DNA from: Mycolicibacter senuensis | GTDB taxonomy: Bacteria > Actinomycetota > Actinomycetes > Mycobacteriales > Mycobacteriaceae | Assembly (NCBI RefSeq): GCF_002101885.1 | Contig: NZ_LQPS01000008.1 | Location: forward strand, 1-64,000 | Length of the DNA: 64,000 bases | Direction: 5' to 3' | Part shown: one piece after another, positions 30,812 to 40,540 of the stretch | How the letters are laid out: each line of letters starts with the position of its first letter | Position numbering within the stretch: position 1 is the stretch's first letter | The notes under the pieces: model-generated | The model's input: the letters and a program-made list of their open reading frames with translations, nothing else | What the model was told of the DNA's origin: nothing | Database searches by the model: none | Made by a program: the position numbers and the translations under genes

Positions 30812-31360
30812 CTACGGCGTCGCCGTGGGAGGCGCGGTGGACGAGCCGGCGTGAGCCTTGCCGAACGCCAGCAGGGTCTTGGCGGTCTCCTGCGACAGCT
30901 GCCAGTCGCCGTCGCGCGGCGTGAACTCCATCGGGAATGCGAACCCGCCGGTGTCGGGATTGGCGGTGTCGACGGTCACGTCGGCGGTCACGCTGCCCGG
31001 GTGACGGTCCGACCAGGTGATTCCGGCGGCGTCGAGCTGCAGCGGCAGGTAACCGCCGTCTTTGAGTGCGGTGGCGAACCTGTCGATGGTCGCGGCGTCG
31101 GTGGGCTTGGCGCTCTCGATGAGGCTGACCTTCTCGGCGCCGGGAATCTCCGGATCGGACAGCCGGTAGAGCACATCCGTGAGTGCCTCGGGTGCAGGCA
31201 GCGGCGACGACGGCGGTTGCGCCGCTACCGTTGTCGTCGCCGTCACCGAGACCTCGGCCGGCGGTTCAGCCGGTTGCGGGTGGCTGGCGCAGCCCGACAG
31301 CGCCAGCACCGCCGCCAGGGCGGTACCCAAGGTGCTCAAGGCGATGCGCTGCCGGGACAT
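30812..31360 (-). CDS. lppK: lipoprotein LppK, MTB12-like domain
   Basis: The 182-residue protein has a signal peptide MSRQRIALSTLGTALAAVL and lipobox LSGC (Cys 24). After a Pro/Thr-rich linker, the mature domain (PAPEALTDVLYRLSDPEIPG...DWQLSQETAKTLL) aligns by eye with the MTB12/CFP2 low-molecular-weight antigen fold, which also occurs in the neighbouring gene. Its place beside mpa matches LppK (Rv2116). Exported lipid-anchored protein of unknown role. Confidence 0.85.
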   Translation of the reverse strand: MSRQRIALSTLGTALAAVLALSGCASHPQPAEPPAEVSVTATTTVAAQPPSSPLPAPEALTDVLYRLSDPEIPGAEKVSLIESAKPTDAATIDRFATALKDGGYLPLQLDAAGITWSDRHPGSVTADVTVDTANPDTGGFAFPMEFTPRDGDWQLSQETAKTLLAFGKAHAGSSTAPPTATP

Positions 31361-31377
31361 CGGCGATCAGTTCGACA

Positions 31378-31866
31378 TCAGTTGGACGAAGTCATCTGCG
31401 ACAGCGTCATCAGCGACGTCTTGGACAGCTTCCAGCCGCCCTGGTCGACGAACATCAGGTTGACCGAACGCGGCTCCAGCTGCGGCCCGGAGGCGGTGAC
31501 ATCCGCGGTGGCCGCGCCCGGGCCGGCCGGTGCGATGTTGGCCACGCTGATCGACAGCGGGAACTTGCCGTTGGCGACGCCCTTGGCCATCTTGCGGTCC
31601 ATCACGCTGCTCTCGACCGGGCCGAGGCCGCCCTCGATGAGGTGGGACTTGCCGGCGGCGGGGATGCCGGGGTCGGCCAGGGTGTTCAGCACGTCGGTCA
31701 ACTGTTCGGGCGCCGGCATGGCGGCCGGCGGCTCCAGCGGCAGGGGCGCACCCCAAACCGTCAATTGCACCTGGGGGGAGACGGTTGCAACCGAGGTCAC
31801 ACCTGCTGCGGCTGCCCCCACGAACGTGGCGGCTGCAATACCTGTGGCTAGGTATTTCACGGTCAC
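31378..31866 (-). CDS. secreted low-molecular-weight antigen MTB12 (CFP2)-like protein
   Basis: The 162-residue protein starts [20 protein letters not shown], an Ala-rich signal peptide with cleavage near AAAGVTS. The mature part, [10 protein letters not shown]...[19 protein letters not shown]...[17 protein letters not shown], is close to M. tuberculosis CFP2/MTB12 (Rv2376c), not to a gene I remember at this locus. It lies 17 bp upstream of lppK and shares its fold. The GTG at 31866 is used, with AAAGGATC just upstream; a second GTG follows two codons later. Confidence 0.8.
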   Translation of the reverse strand: MTVKYLATGIAAATFVGAAAAGVTSVATVSPQVQLTVWGAPLPLEPPAAMPAPEQLTDVLNTLADPGIPAAGKSHLIEGGLGPVESSVMDRKMAKGVANGKFPLSISVANIAPAGPGAATADVTASGPQLEPRSVNLMFVDQGGWKLSKTSLMTLSQMTSSN

Positions 31867-32012
31867 AAAGATCCTTTCGACGGCTTGAATCGTCACCCAG
31901 GCTAACAGCGTTCGTCGGTGTGTCGGATTGCCACAGCGCACGCGAATGCACAATGGCCGGTAGCGTTGAGGTATCCGTCGCTTCAACTTCCAGTTCGGGA
32001 AAGGAGCGCAAC

Positions 32013-33845
32013 ATGGACAACATGGGAGACTCGGCGCGTTCTGGGGCCTTCGACGCTTCCAGTGGATCCGGCACGCCCGGCGACGACCTGGCGGAGCTGG
32101 AGGAGCTGCGCCGGGAGGCCGCGGTGCTGCGCGAACAACTCGACAACGCGCCGCAGGACACTGCCCGCGTCGGGCGTGACGTCCGTCAGCTCGAAGCGCA
32201 CATCGATTCGCTGACCGCACGCAATTCCAAGCTGATGGACACCCTCAAGGAGGCGCGTCAGCAATTGCTGGCGCTGCGTGAGGAAGTCGACCGGCTCGGT
32301 CAGCCGCCCAGCGGGTACGGGGTGCTGCTGGCAACCCATGAGGACGAGACCGTCGACGTGTTCACCTCGGGGCGCCGGATGCGGCTGAACATCTCGCCCA
32401 ACATCGAGGTCGCGACCCTCAGGAAGGGCCAGACGGTGCGGCTCAACGAGGCGCTGACCGTGGTCGAGGCCACAACATACGAGGCGGTCGGGGAGATCTC
32501 GACGCTGCGCGAGGTGCTCGCCGACGGCCATCGGGCGCTGGTGGTGGGCCACGCCGACGAGGAGCGCATCGTGTGGCTGGCCGAGCCGCTGGTCGCAGAG
32601 GACCTGCCCGAACGCAACCCGGACACCGACTCGGACGACCGGCGGCCCCGCAAGCTGCGCCCCGGCGACTCCCTGCTGGTCGACACCAAGGCCGGCTACG
32701 CCTTCGAGCGCATCCCCAAGGCCGAGGTGGAGGATCTGGTGCTCGAGGAGGTGCCCGACGTCAGCTACGGCGACATCGGGGGTCTGGGCCGCCAGATCGA
32801 GCAGATCCGCGACGCTGTGGAGCTGCCCTTCCTGCACAAGGAGCTCTACCGCGAGTACGCGCTGCGCCCGCCCAAGGGTGTGCTGCTCTACGGCCCGCCC
32901 GGCTGCGGTAAGACGCTGATCGCCAAGGCGGTGGCCAACTCGCTGGCCAAGAAGATGGCCGAGGTCCGCGGCGACGACGCTCACGAGGCCAAGTCGTACT
33001 TCCTCAACATCAAGGGCCCGGAGCTGCTCAACAAGTTCGTCGGCGAGACCGAACGCCACATCCGGCTGATCTTCCAGCGGGCCCGGGAGAAGGCGTCCGA
33101 GGGCACGCCGGTGATCGTGTTCTTCGACGAGATGGACTCGATCTTCCGCACCCGTGGCACCGGTGTCTCCTCGGATGTGGAGACCACGGTGGTTCCCCAG
33201 CTGCTCAGTGAGATCGACGGCGTGGAGGGGCTGGAGAACGTCATCGTGATCGGCGCCTCCAACCGCGAGGACATGATCGACCCGGCGATCCTGCGGCCTG
33301 GCCGTCTCGACGTCAAGATCAAGATCGAGCGCCCCGACGCCGAAGCCGCCCAGGACATCTTCTCCAAGTACCTCACCGTGGGGCTGCCGGTGCACGCCGA
33401 CGACCTGGCCGAGTTCGGCGGGGATCGTGCGGCCTGCATCAAGGCGATGATCGAGAAGGTCGTCGACCGGATGTACGCCGAGATCGACGACAACCGGTTC
33501 CTGGAGGTCACCTACGCCAACGGTGACAAAGAGGTCATGTACTTCAAGGACTTCAACTCCGGGGCGATGATCCAGAACGTCGTCGACCGGGCGAAGAAGA
33601 ACGCGATCAAGTCGGTGCTGGAGACCGGTCAGCCCGGTCTGCGTATTCAGCACCTGCTGGATTCGATCGTCGACGAGTTCGCCGAGAACGAGGATCTGCC
33701 CAACACCACCAATCCCGATGACTGGGCACGGATCTCGGGCAAGAAGGGGGAGCGGATCGTCTACATCCGCACCCTGGTCACCGGCAAGAGTTCGTCGGCG
33801 AGCCGCGCTATTGATACCGAATCCAACCTGGGCCAGTACCTGTAG
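32013..33845 (+). CDS. mpa: mycobacterial proteasome ATPase Mpa (ARC)
   Basis: Mpa is the hexameric AAA+ unfoldase that binds Pup and threads pupylated proteins into the 20S proteasome. The 610-residue protein has an N-terminal coiled coil (about 20-95, Leu/Glu/Arg-rich, binds Pup), then two OB domains ([11 protein letters not shown] region near 230). The AAA core has Walker A GPPGCGKT (about 292-299), Walker [11 protein letters not shown] and [11 protein letters not shown]. The C-terminus LGQYL ends in the penultimate-Tyr motif needed to dock on the proteasome. ATG at 32013 with AAGGAG six bases upstream. Confidence 0.98.
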   Translation: MDNMGDSARSGAFDASSGSGTPGDDLAELEELRREAAVLREQLDNAPQDTARVGRDVRQLEAHIDSLTARNSKLMDTLKEARQQLLALREEVDRLGQPPSGYGVLLATHEDETVDVFTSGRRMRLNISPNIEVATLRKGQTVRLNEALTVVEATTYEAVGEISTLREVLADGHRALVVGHADEERIVWLAEPLVAEDLPERNPDTDSDDRRPRKLRPGDSLLVDTKAGYAFERIPKAEVEDLVLEEVPDVSYGDIGGLGRQIEQIRDAVELPFLHKELYREYALRPPKGVLLYGPPGCGKTLIAKAVANSLAKKMAEVRGDDAHEAKSYFLNIKGPELLNKFVGETERHIRLIFQRAREKASEGTPVIVFFDEMDSIFRTRGTGVSSDVETTVVPQLLSEIDGVEGLENVIVIGASNREDMIDPAILRPGRLDVKIKIERPDAEAAQDIFSKYLTVGLPVHADDLAEFGGDRAACIKAMIEKVVDRMYAEIDDNRFLEVTYANGDKEVMYFKDFNSGAMIQNVVDRAKKNAIKSVLETGQPGLRIQHLLDSIVDEFAENEDLPNTTNPDDWARISGKKGERIVYIRTLVTGKSSSASRAIDTESNLGQYL

Positions 33846-33872
33846 GTCCGGGCGAACAGCCCGACGCCGGCG

Positions 33873-34289
33873 TCAGGCGGGTGTGCCGAACTGCTCGACG
33901 GCGACTTCCGTGGCGCCGATGGCCGCATAGGTCCCGGTGAGGGCGACCATGCTCAGGGCCGCGCGCAGCGGCAGATCGCGGCGCACGAGGTGGCCGAAAC
34001 CGTTGACGGTGTCGGTGGTGTCGACCACCAGGGCGAGCCGCTTCCAGCGACGGCGTTCCTTGGTGCCGCTGGTGAGGTAGCCCAGACCCATCGCGAACGC
34101 CCGCGCGCCATAGATCCTGGTCATGTAGGTCAGTTCGGGGCACGGTGTGACTCCGAGGATTTTGGCGAATCCTCGCGGTGCGACCAGTGACACGCCGGCG
34201 AGAATCACCCGGCCCAGCGCCATCAGGCTCAGCGGGCTGGTGGGACTTTCGGCGATCTCCTGACCGGTAGCTGCCGGTGTTGTTGCCAT
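33873..34289 (-). CDS. DUF4267-like small membrane protein
   Basis: The 138-residue protein has two to three weak hydrophobic segments (about 22-38, 64-75 and 110-130). The motif TRIYGARAFAMGLGYLTSG resembles DUF4267-type proteins. Function unknown. It diverges from a TetR regulator across a perfect palindromic operator and is probably its target. This pair takes the place of the Rv2113/Rv2114 genes between mpa and dop in M. tuberculosis. Confidence 0.65.
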   Translation of the reverse strand: MATTPAATGQEIAESPTSPLSLMALGRVILAGVSLVAPRGFAKILGVTPCPELTYMTRIYGARAFAMGLGYLTSGTKERRRWKRLALVVDTTDTVNGFGHLVRRDLPLRAALSMVALTGTYAAIGATEVAVEQFGTPA

Positions 34290-34320
34290 ACGGGCTCCTC
34301 CGCTCACCGATCCGAGCTAC

Positions 34321-34337
34321 TGACTGACCGTCAGTCA
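34321..34337. promoter_or_regulatory. perfect palindromic operator, TetR type
   Basis: TGACTGACCGTCAGTCA is an 8+1+8 perfect palindrome midway between the divergent DUF4267-like and TetR genes. TGACTGAC/GTCAGTCA palindromes are typical TetR-family operators, so the local TetR protein is the likely ligand. Confidence 0.78.
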
Positions 34338-34404
34338 TGTTACCGTAGCGGTGGCGTTACGGAGCTGTCAACGGCGGCACCGGTCGGGCGGAAAGGAACA
34401 GGTC

Positions 34405-35046
34405 TTGGGGCAGCAGGGATCCGGGAGACGGCGCACGACGCTGCCCGCCGCAGAACGGGAACGCCAACTGCTGGGGGTGACCCGGGACCTGCTGTTGGCA
34501 GATGGGCCGACCGAGCTGACGGTGGACAAGATCACCGCCGCCGCCGAGGTCGCCAAGGGAACGTTCTACCTGTACTTCGAGTCCAAAGATCACCTGCTGG
34601 CGCGGCTGTGGGCCGACTACCTCGATGCCTTCCTGGGCATCGTGCGGGGCCAACTCGCCGCACCGATGCCTCCGGAACCGGGGTGGCCGGCAGCGCTCGA
34701 TGCGCTGATCGAGCAGATGATCCGCTACGACATGGCCAATGCCGCTCTGCACCGGGCGGTGTTCTCCCAAGCATCCGGCGACGGGCTGCGCCAATTGCGC
34801 CAGGCTGATGCAAAAGTCGTCACGCTGCTCGCCGACACCGTTGCCGCGGCGGTGGCAGCCGGGGCCGCGACCGTGACCGATCCGCCCACCACCGCCGCGC
34901 TGTTGTACTACGCCGTCGATGGCCTGCTGAACGCTGCCTACCTGGCGCACGCCGAGCCGGATACGGACACCGTCATCGCGGCGGCCAAGGAGATGGTCCA
35001 CCGCACCCTGAGCACCAGCCGGGCGACGGTGACGCCGGGTCGTTGA
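34405..35046 (+). CDS. TetR-family transcriptional regulator
   Basis: The 213-residue protein has an N-terminal helix-turn-helix (about 18-60), with LTVDKITAAAEVAKGTFYLYFESKDHLLARLW, here read as overlapping the classic TetR recognition helix AKGTFYLYF. A helical ligand domain follows. The TTG at 34405 is preferred because AAGGA lies seven bases upstream; an in-frame GTG at 34351 would extend it by 18 residues. Ligand unknown. It probably represses itself and the divergent gene through the palindrome at 34321-34337. Confidence 0.85.
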   Translation: MGQQGSGRRRTTLPAAERERQLLGVTRDLLLADGPTELTVDKITAAAEVAKGTFYLYFESKDHLLARLWADYLDAFLGIVRGQLAAPMPPEPGWPAALDALIEQMIRYDMANAALHRAVFSQASGDGLRQLRQADAKVVTLLADTVAAAVAAGAATVTDPPTTAALLYYAVDGLLNAAYLAHAEPDTDTVIAAAKEMVHRTLSTSRATVTPGR

Positions 35047-35056
35047 GGCCCTCGCC

Positions 35057-35062
35057 TAGGCT
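35057..35062 (+). promoter_or_regulatory. -10 element giving a leaderless dop transcript
   Basis: TAGGCT ends so that predicted +1 is 35069, the A of the dop ATG. There is no ribosome site upstream. Confidence 0.55.
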
Positions 35063-35068
35063 CTAGGC

Positions 35069-36577
35069 ATGCAACGGATCATCGGTACCGAAGTCGAATA
35101 CGGCATCGCTTCGCCATCGGATCCGACCGCGAACCCGATCCTCACCTCGACTCAGGCGGTGCTGGCCTACGCCGCTGCCGCCGGAATCCCGCGCGCCAAG
35201 CGCACCCGCTGGGACTACGAGGTGGAGTCACCGCTGCGCGACGCCCGCGGATTCGACCTGAGCCGATCGAGCGGCCCGCCGCCGATCATTGACGCCGACG
35301 AAGTCGGTGCGGCCAACATGATCCTGACCAACGGGGCGCGGCTCTACGTCGACCACGCCCACCCCGAGTACTCCGCACCCGAGGTCACCGACCCGCTGGA
35401 CGCGGTGATCTGGGACAAGGCCGGCGAGCGGGTGATGGAGGCCGCCGCTCGCCACGTGGCCAGCGTGCCGGGCGCGGCAAAGCTGCAGCTGTACAAGAAC
35501 AACATCGACAACAAGGGCGCCTCCTACGGCACCCATGAGAACTACCTGATGAGCCGGCAGACGCCGTTCTCGGCGATCATCGCGGGCCTGACCCCGTTCT
35601 TCGTGTCGCGGCAGGTGGTCACCGGCTCCGGCCGCGTCGGTCTGGGCCCGGCCGGCGACGAACCGGGCTTCCAGCTCTCGCAGCGCGCCGACTACATCGA
35701 GGTCGAGGTGGGCCTGGAGACGACGCTGAAACGCGGCATCATCAACACCCGCGACGAACCGCACGCCGACGCCGACAAGTACCGCCGCCTGCACGTGATC
35801 ATCGGCGACGCCAACCTCGCCGAGACGTCGACGTATCTGAAGCTGGGGACGACCGCGCTGGTGCTCGATCTCATCGAGGAGGGGCCCGAGCACGGCATCG
35901 ACCTGAGCGATCTCGCGCTGGCCCGCCCGGTGCGCGCCGTGCACGTGATCAGCCGCGACCCGACACTGCGGGCCACCGTCGCGCTGGCCGACGGCCGGGA
36001 GATGACCGGTCTTGCGCTGCAACGGATCTACCTCGACCGGGCGGCGAAGCTCGTCGATGCGCGCGATCCGGATGCGCGGGCCACCGACATCATCGAGACC
36101 TGGGCCCGCGTCCTCGACCAGCTGGAACGCGACCCGATGGAGTGCGCGGACCTGCTGGACTGGCCGGCCAAGCTGCGGCTGCTGGAGGGTTTCCGGCAGC
36201 GGGAGAACCTGAGCTGGTCGGCGCCGCGATTGCATCTGATCGATCTGCAGTACTCCGATGTCCGCCTCGACAAGGGCCTCTACAACCGGCTGGTCGCCCG
36301 CGGGTCGATGAAGCGGCTGATCACCGAGCAGCAGGTGCTCGACGCGGTCGACAATCCGCCGACCGACACCCGCGCCTACTTCCGCGGCGAGTGCCTGCGC
36401 CGGTTCGGCGCCGATATCGCCGCAGCCAGCTGGGACTCGGTGATCTTCGACCTGGGCGGGGAATCGCTGGTCCGGATTCCGACCTTGGAGCCGCTGCGCG
36501 GCAGCAAAGCCCATGTCGGGGAGCTGCTCGACTCGGTGGACAGTGCGGCTGAACTGGTCGAACAACTCACTACTTAG
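35069..36577 (+). CDS. dop: Pup deamidase/depupylase Dop
   Basis: Dop converts the C-terminal Gln of Pup to Glu and removes Pup from tagged proteins. The 502-residue protein is a carboxylate-amine ligase relative: [15 protein letters not shown] (ATP/metal Glu), the catalytic Asp at about residue 95 in [15 protein letters not shown], and [20 protein letters not shown]. The Dop-loop region lies around residues 40-75. It precedes pup, whose product ends in Gln and therefore needs Dop; pafA is not in this window. Confidence 0.96.
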   Translation: MQRIIGTEVEYGIASPSDPTANPILTSTQAVLAYAAAAGIPRAKRTRWDYEVESPLRDARGFDLSRSSGPPPIIDADEVGAANMILTNGARLYVDHAHPEYSAPEVTDPLDAVIWDKAGERVMEAAARHVASVPGAAKLQLYKNNIDNKGASYGTHENYLMSRQTPFSAIIAGLTPFFVSRQVVTGSGRVGLGPAGDEPGFQLSQRADYIEVEVGLETTLKRGIINTRDEPHADADKYRRLHVIIGDANLAETSTYLKLGTTALVLDLIEEGPEHGIDLSDLALARPVRAVHVISRDPTLRATVALADGREMTGLALQRIYLDRAAKLVDARDPDARATDIIETWARVLDQLERDPMECADLLDWPAKLRLLEGFRQRENLSWSAPRLHLIDLQYSDVRLDKGLYNRLVARGSMKRLITEQQVLDAVDNPPTDTRAYFRGECLRRFGADIAAASWDSVIFDLGGESLVRIPTLEPLRGSKAHVGELLDSVDSAAELVEQLTT

Positions 36578-36678
36578 GCACTACGCGTCTTAGCCCGCGT
36601 CCGCATCGGTGCCGACGGTAGGGTGGAGAAACCGGCGTGCGCGTCATGCGTGGGCCGATGGAGATGCAGGAGGCAGCG

Positions 36679-36873
36679 ATGGCTCAAGAGCAGACCAAGC
36701 GTGGCGGTGGCGGTGGCGATGACGACGATCCCACCGGTCCCGCGGCGGCCGGCCAGGAGCGTCGCGAGAAGCTGACCGGTGAGACCGACGACCTGCTCGA
36801 CGAGATCGACGACGTGCTGGAAGAGAACGCAGAGGACTTCGTGCGCGCGTACGTCCAAAAGGGCGGCCAGTGA
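36679..36873 (+). CDS. pup: prokaryotic ubiquitin-like protein Pup
   Basis: Pup is the protein tag attached to lysines of proteasome substrates. The 64-residue protein reads [17 protein letters not shown] at the disordered N-terminus, a helical middle ([19 protein letters not shown]) that binds the Mpa coiled coil, and the invariant C-terminus VQKGGQ. The final Gln must be deamidated by Dop before ligation. ATG at 36679 with GGAGG eight bases upstream. The stop overlaps the prcB start. Confidence 0.99.
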   Translation: MAQEQTKRGGGGGDDDDPTGPAAAGQERREKLTGETDDLLDEIDDVLEENAEDFVRAYVQKGGQ

Positions 36874-37754
36874 GCTGGCCGTTCCATGATCGCCTTCCTG
36901 TCAATTCCGCACTTCCCGGGATGCCGTCCAGCCCGGTAGACCTGTCGTCGTTCTCGGATTTCCTGCGCCGGCAGGCGCCGGACCTGCTGCCGGCGGGCAG
37001 TGCGGGCTTGAGTTCGGCCGGCACCGCTGAGCTGCCGCACGGCACCACGATCGTCGCGCTGAAGTACCCGGGCGGCGTGGTGATGGCCGGGGACCGGCGT
37101 TCCACGCAGGGCAACATGATCGCCGGGCGCGACGTCCAGAAGGTGTACGTCACCGACGAATACACCGCCACCGGCATCGCCGGCACCGCCGCGATCGCCG
37201 TCGAGTTCGCCCGGCTCTACGCCGTCGAGTTGGAGCACTACGAGAAGCTCGAAGGGGTGCCGCTGACGTTCGCCGGGAAGGTGAACCGGCTGGCGATCAT
37301 GGTGCGCGGCAACCTCGGTGCGGCGATGCAGGGGCTGTTGGCGCTGCCGCTGCTGGTGGCCTACGACATCGATGACCCGGACGGGGAGCACGCCGGGCGG
37401 ATCGTGTCGTTCGACGCGGCCGGTGGCTGGAACGTCGAGGAGGAGGGCTACCAGGCGGTGGGCTCGGGTTCGCTGTTCGCCAAGTCGTCGATGAAGAAGC
37501 TGTACGCCCAGGTGGCCGACGCGGATTCGGCGTTGCGGGTGGCTGTCGAGGCGCTGTATGACGCCGCCGATGACGATTCGGCGACCGGTGGACCGGATCT
37601 GGTGCGCGGCATCTACCCGACCGCGGTCACCATCGATTCCGAAGGCGCCGTTGACGTCGCCGAGGAGCGCATCGCCGAATTGGCCCGTGAGATCATCGAG
37701 AGCCGAACGCGCGGAGGGGATTCGGCGGCGAAGACCAAGCGGGGTAAGAAATGA
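36870..37754 (+). CDS. prcB: proteasome beta subunit PrcB
   Basis: PrcB carries the proteolytic active site of the 20S proteasome. The 294-residue precursor has a propeptide of about 58 residues, removed autocatalytically before Thr59 ([15 protein letters not shown]). The catalytic Thr, Asp (GDRRSTQGN) and Lys are present. GTG start (36870) overlaps the pup stop by four bases. Its own stop overlaps the prcA start by four. Confidence 0.98.
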   Translation: MSWPFHDRLPVNSALPGMPSSPVDLSSFSDFLRRQAPDLLPAGSAGLSSAGTAELPHGTTIVALKYPGGVVMAGDRRSTQGNMIAGRDVQKVYVTDEYTATGIAGTAAIAVEFARLYAVELEHYEKLEGVPLTFAGKVNRLAIMVRGNLGAAMQGLLALPLLVAYDIDDPDGEHAGRIVSFDAAGGWNVEEEGYQAVGSGSLFAKSSMKKLYAQVADADSALRVAVEALYDAADDDSATGGPDLVRGIYPTAVTIDSEGAVDVAEERIAELAREIIESRTRGGDSAAKTKRGKK

Positions 37755-38467
37755 GCTTCCCGTATTTCATCTCGCCTGAGCAGGCGATGCGTGAGCGCGG
37801 TGAGCTCGCGCGCAAGGGCATCGCCCGCGGCCGCGGGGTGATTGCACTGGCCTACGCCGACGGCGTGCTGTTCGTTGCTGAGAACCCTTCGCGCTCACTG
37901 CAGAAGATCAGCGAACTCTATGACCGGGTCGGGTTCGCCGCCGCCGGGCGGATCAACGAGTTCGAGAATCTGCGCCGCGGCGGCATCCAATTCGCCGACA
38001 CCCGCGGCTACGCCTATGACCGCCGCGATGTGACCGCGCGCCAGTTGGCCAACGTCTACGCGCAGACCCTCGGAACCATCTTCACCGAGCAGGCCAAACC
38101 CTACGAGGTCGAGCTGTGCGTGGCCGGGGTCGCCTATCAGGGCCAGACCAAAGCGCCTGAGCTGTACCGGATCACCTACGACGGGTCGATCACCGACGAG
38201 CCGCACTTCGTGGTGATGGGTGGTACCACCGAACCGGTGATCTCGGCGCTCAAGGAGTCCTACACCGAGAACGCCGAGCTCGCCGACGCGCTGCACATCG
38301 CGGTCAACGCGCTCAAGCAGACCGACACCGGAAACGGTGCCGAGCAGCGGGAGCTGGGGCCGGGAACGCTCGAGGTGGCCATCCTGGATGCCAACCGGCC
38401 GAAGCGGGCATTTCGCCGGATTCCCCGCGCAACGTTGGAAGAGCTCTTGCCGCAGGCGGATTCCTAG
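37751..38467 (+). CDS. prcA: proteasome alpha subunit PrcA
   Basis: PrcA forms the outer rings and gate of the 20S core. The 238-residue protein starts [20 protein letters not shown], the gating N-terminal segment, followed by [17 protein letters not shown] and typical alpha-ring [16 protein letters not shown]. It lacks a catalytic Thr. ATGA overlap with prcB. It ends the Pup-proteasome operon and marks the last gene before the order change described in the findings. Confidence 0.98.
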   Translation: MSFPYFISPEQAMRERGELARKGIARGRGVIALAYADGVLFVAENPSRSLQKISELYDRVGFAAAGRINEFENLRRGGIQFADTRGYAYDRRDVTARQLANVYAQTLGTIFTEQAKPYEVELCVAGVAYQGQTKAPELYRITYDGSITDEPHFVVMGGTTEPVISALKESYTENAELADALHIAVNALKQTDTGNGAEQRELGPGTLEVAILDANRPKRAFRRIPRATLEELLPQADS

Positions 38468-38546
38468 GGGAGTCCGCTACCAGGGCACTTCTCATCGCCG
38501 AGTTTGCAACCGTGCAGGCCAAGTGCGAGTGCGGGCCGGCGTCAGT

Positions 38547-38792
38547 TCAATTTCGTATGGACGGTAGCTCGATCCGGAAGCGCTTGACCCGCGCCGCTGC
38601 TCCCGAAGCCAGCTCGACGCGGCTGCGCGGCACCCCGAAATGCTCGGCCAGCAACCGGATCACCGCCGCATTGGCTTTCCCGTCGACGGCGGGTTCACGC
38701 ACGTAGACCGTCAACTGGCCGTCGGCGTCGGCTTCCACCAGCGGGCCCTTGCGGCTGCCCGGTTTGACCTTGACGACGACGGTTTCGGTCAC
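38547..38792 (-). CDS. DUF167/YggU-family small protein
   Basis: The 81-residue protein matches DUF167: VVVKVKPGSRKGPLVE, YVREPAVDGKANAAVIRLLAEHFGV and the basic C-terminus ARVKRFRIEL. These proteins are widespread and of unknown function. It begins 12 bases after the thiolase stop, so it is likely the last gene of the DUF35-thiolase operon. Confidence 0.9.
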   Translation of the reverse strand: MTETVVVKVKPGSRKGPLVEADADGQLTVYVREPAVDGKANAAVIRLLAEHFGVPRSRVELASGAAARVKRFRIELPSIRN

Positions 38793-38804
38793 CGCTCCGG
38801 GAAC

Positions 38805-40004
38805 CTATCGGGCGACGATCACCGACGAGCCGTGCCCGAACAGGCCCTGGTTGGCGGTCACACCCACGGTGGCGCCCTCGACCTGCCGGCCGGTGGCCGT
38901 GCCGCGCAGCTGCCAGGTCAGCTCGCACACCTGGGCGATCGCCTGCGCCGGGATCGCCTCGCCGAAGCAGGCCAGCCCGCCGGACGGGTTCACCGGCACC
39001 CGACCACCGATCGTGGTGGCGCCGCTGCGCAGCAACTGCTCGCCCTCACCCTTGGGGCACAGGCCCAGGTGCTCGTACCAGTCGATCTCCAGCGCCGTGG
39101 ACAGGTCGTAGACCTCGGCCAAGCTGACGTCCTCGGGGCCGATCCCGGCCTCGGCGTAGGCGGCGTCCAGAATCTGGTCCTTGAACACCCGCTCCGGGGC
39201 GGCCACCACCGCGGTGGAATCCGTTGCGATATCCGGCAATTCCGGCAGGTGCTGCGGGTACTTCGGTGTCACGGTGGACACCGCGCGCACCGACGGCACA
39301 CCGTCGAGCGAACCCAGGTGTTTGCGGGCGAATTCCGCGCTGGCCACGATCAGCGCGGCCGCGCCGTCGGAGGTGGCGCAGATGTCCAGCTGGCGCAGCG
39401 GGTCGGAGACCACCGGGCTGGCCAGCACGTCCTCGACCGCGGACTCCTTGCGGTAGCGGGCATTCGGGTTGGCAAGACCGTGCCGGGAGTTCTTCACCTT
39501 CACGCTCGCGAAGTCCTCGGAGGTGGCGCCGTAGAGGTCCATCCGGCGGCGTGCCAGCAGCGCGAAGTACACCGGGTTCATCGCGCCGATCAGGTGGAAG
39601 CGCTGCCAGTCCGGGTCGTTCTTACGCTCACCGCCGACCGGGGCGAAGGCGCCCTTGGGGGTGGTGTCGGCGCCGATCACCAGCGCCACGTCGCAGAACC
39701 CGGCCAGGATCTGGGCCCGGGCGCTCTGCAGCGCCTGCGAACCCGAGGCGCACGCGGCATACGAGGACGACACCGGAACGCCGTTCCAGCCCAGCTTCTG
39801 GGCGAACGTCGAACCGGCGATGAAACCGGGGTAACCGTTGCGGATGGTGTCCGCGCCGGCGATGAACTGGATCTGCTGCGCGTTCAGGCCGGCCTCGGCC
39901 AGCGCGGCGCGGGCGGCGACCACCCCGTACTCGGTGAAGTCACGGCCCCACTTGCCCCACGGGTGCATGCCCGCACCCAGGATGTACAGCGGCTCGGGGC
40001 TCAT
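38805..40004 (-). CDS. SCP2/lipid-transfer-type thiolase (Rv1627c-like)
   Basis: The 399-residue protein is a non-decarboxylating thiolase-fold enzyme of the SCP-x/lipid-transfer group. The nucleophile region is SSSYAACASGSQALQSA (Cys near 83), and the C-terminal part has NPSGGLACFGEAIPA. Such proteins pair with DUF35 partners and often act in steroid side-chain or beta-oxidation steps as thiolase or retro-aldolase; the substrate here is not known. It starts inside the DUF35 stop (ATGA), indicating a translationally coupled complex. Confidence 0.9.
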   Translation of the reverse strand: MSPEPLYILGAGMHPWGKWGRDFTEYGVVAARAALAEAGLNAQQIQFIAGADTIRNGYPGFIAGSTFAQKLGWNGVPVSSSYAACASGSQALQSARAQILAGFCDVALVIGADTTPKGAFAPVGGERKNDPDWQRFHLIGAMNPVYFALLARRRMDLYGATSEDFASVKVKNSRHGLANPNARYRKESAVEDVLASPVVSDPLRQLDICATSDGAAALIVASAEFARKHLGSLDGVPSVRAVSTVTPKYPQHLPELPDIATDSTAVVAAPERVFKDQILDAAYAEAGIGPEDVSLAEVYDLSTALEIDWYEHLGLCPKGEGEQLLRSGATTIGGRVPVNPSGGLACFGEAIPAQAIAQVCELTWQLRGTATGRQVEGATVGVTANQGLFGHGSSVIVAR

Positions 40005-40444
40005 GCGTCCACCTTCTTCCACGCGTAGACGGTGCGCGTCACGCCGTCGTCGTCGGTGTAGAGCGGCATGGTGGTCAGCTCCATCTCCATACCGACCTTC
40101 AGATCCGCGGCCAAGGTGCCCTCGACCACCTTGCCCAGCACGATCAGGCCCTCGTCGGCCAGCTCCACCGCGGCGATCGCGAACGGCTCGAACGGTTCGC
40201 TCGGCGGGTAAGGGGCCGGCGGGGAGTACCGGTTCTCGGTGTAGCTCCAGATCTTGCCGCGCCGGGACAGCGCGACCGGCTCCAGCACGTCGCCGTCGCA
40301 GGCGGGACTGGGGCAGTTGTTCTCCCGCGGCGGGAACACATAGGTGCCGCACTGCGGGCACTTGGCGCCGATCAGGTGGGGGAGGCCGGCGTCGTCGGTG
40401 GCGTACCACCCGTCGATCGCGGGCTGCGAGGCTACATCTGGCAC
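40001..40444 (-). CDS. DUF35 OB-fold/zinc-ribbon protein (Rv1628c-like)
   Basis: The 147-residue protein has a rubredoxin-like zinc ribbon (KCPQCGTYVFPPRENNCPSPAC, Cys pairs about residues 27-49) and a C-terminal OB-fold (GKIWSYTENRYSPP...VVEGTLAADLKVGMEMEL). DUF35 proteins bind thiolase-like partners; in known pairs (for example ChsH1/H2 or Ltp2) the DUF35 part is required for activity. The GTG at 40444 is used; the frame is open further upstream without a clear ribosome site. Confidence 0.85.
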   Translation of the reverse strand: MPDVASQPAIDGWYATDDAGLPHLIGAKCPQCGTYVFPPRENNCPSPACDGDVLEPVALSRRGKIWSYTENRYSPPAPYPPSEPFEPFAIAAVELADEGLIVLGKVVEGTLAADLKVGMEMELTTMPLYTDDDGVTRTVYAWKKVDA

Positions 40445-40527
40445 CAGGTCAGCGTACCGAACCGCGACGGCAGAACTGAAACGTGTTGCAATTCCGCCGG
40501 CGTCGACGGCCGCGCGCACCGGGTGCA

Positions 40528-40533
40528 TAGAGT
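40528..40533 (+). promoter_or_regulatory. -10 element of polA, near-leaderless
   Basis: TAGAGT predicts a start at 40540, one base before the GTG of polA. A weak -35, TCGACG at 40503-40508, lies 19 bases upstream. The damage motif seen at uvrA/uvrB is absent. Confidence 0.5.
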
Positions 40534-40540
40534 TGGGTGC

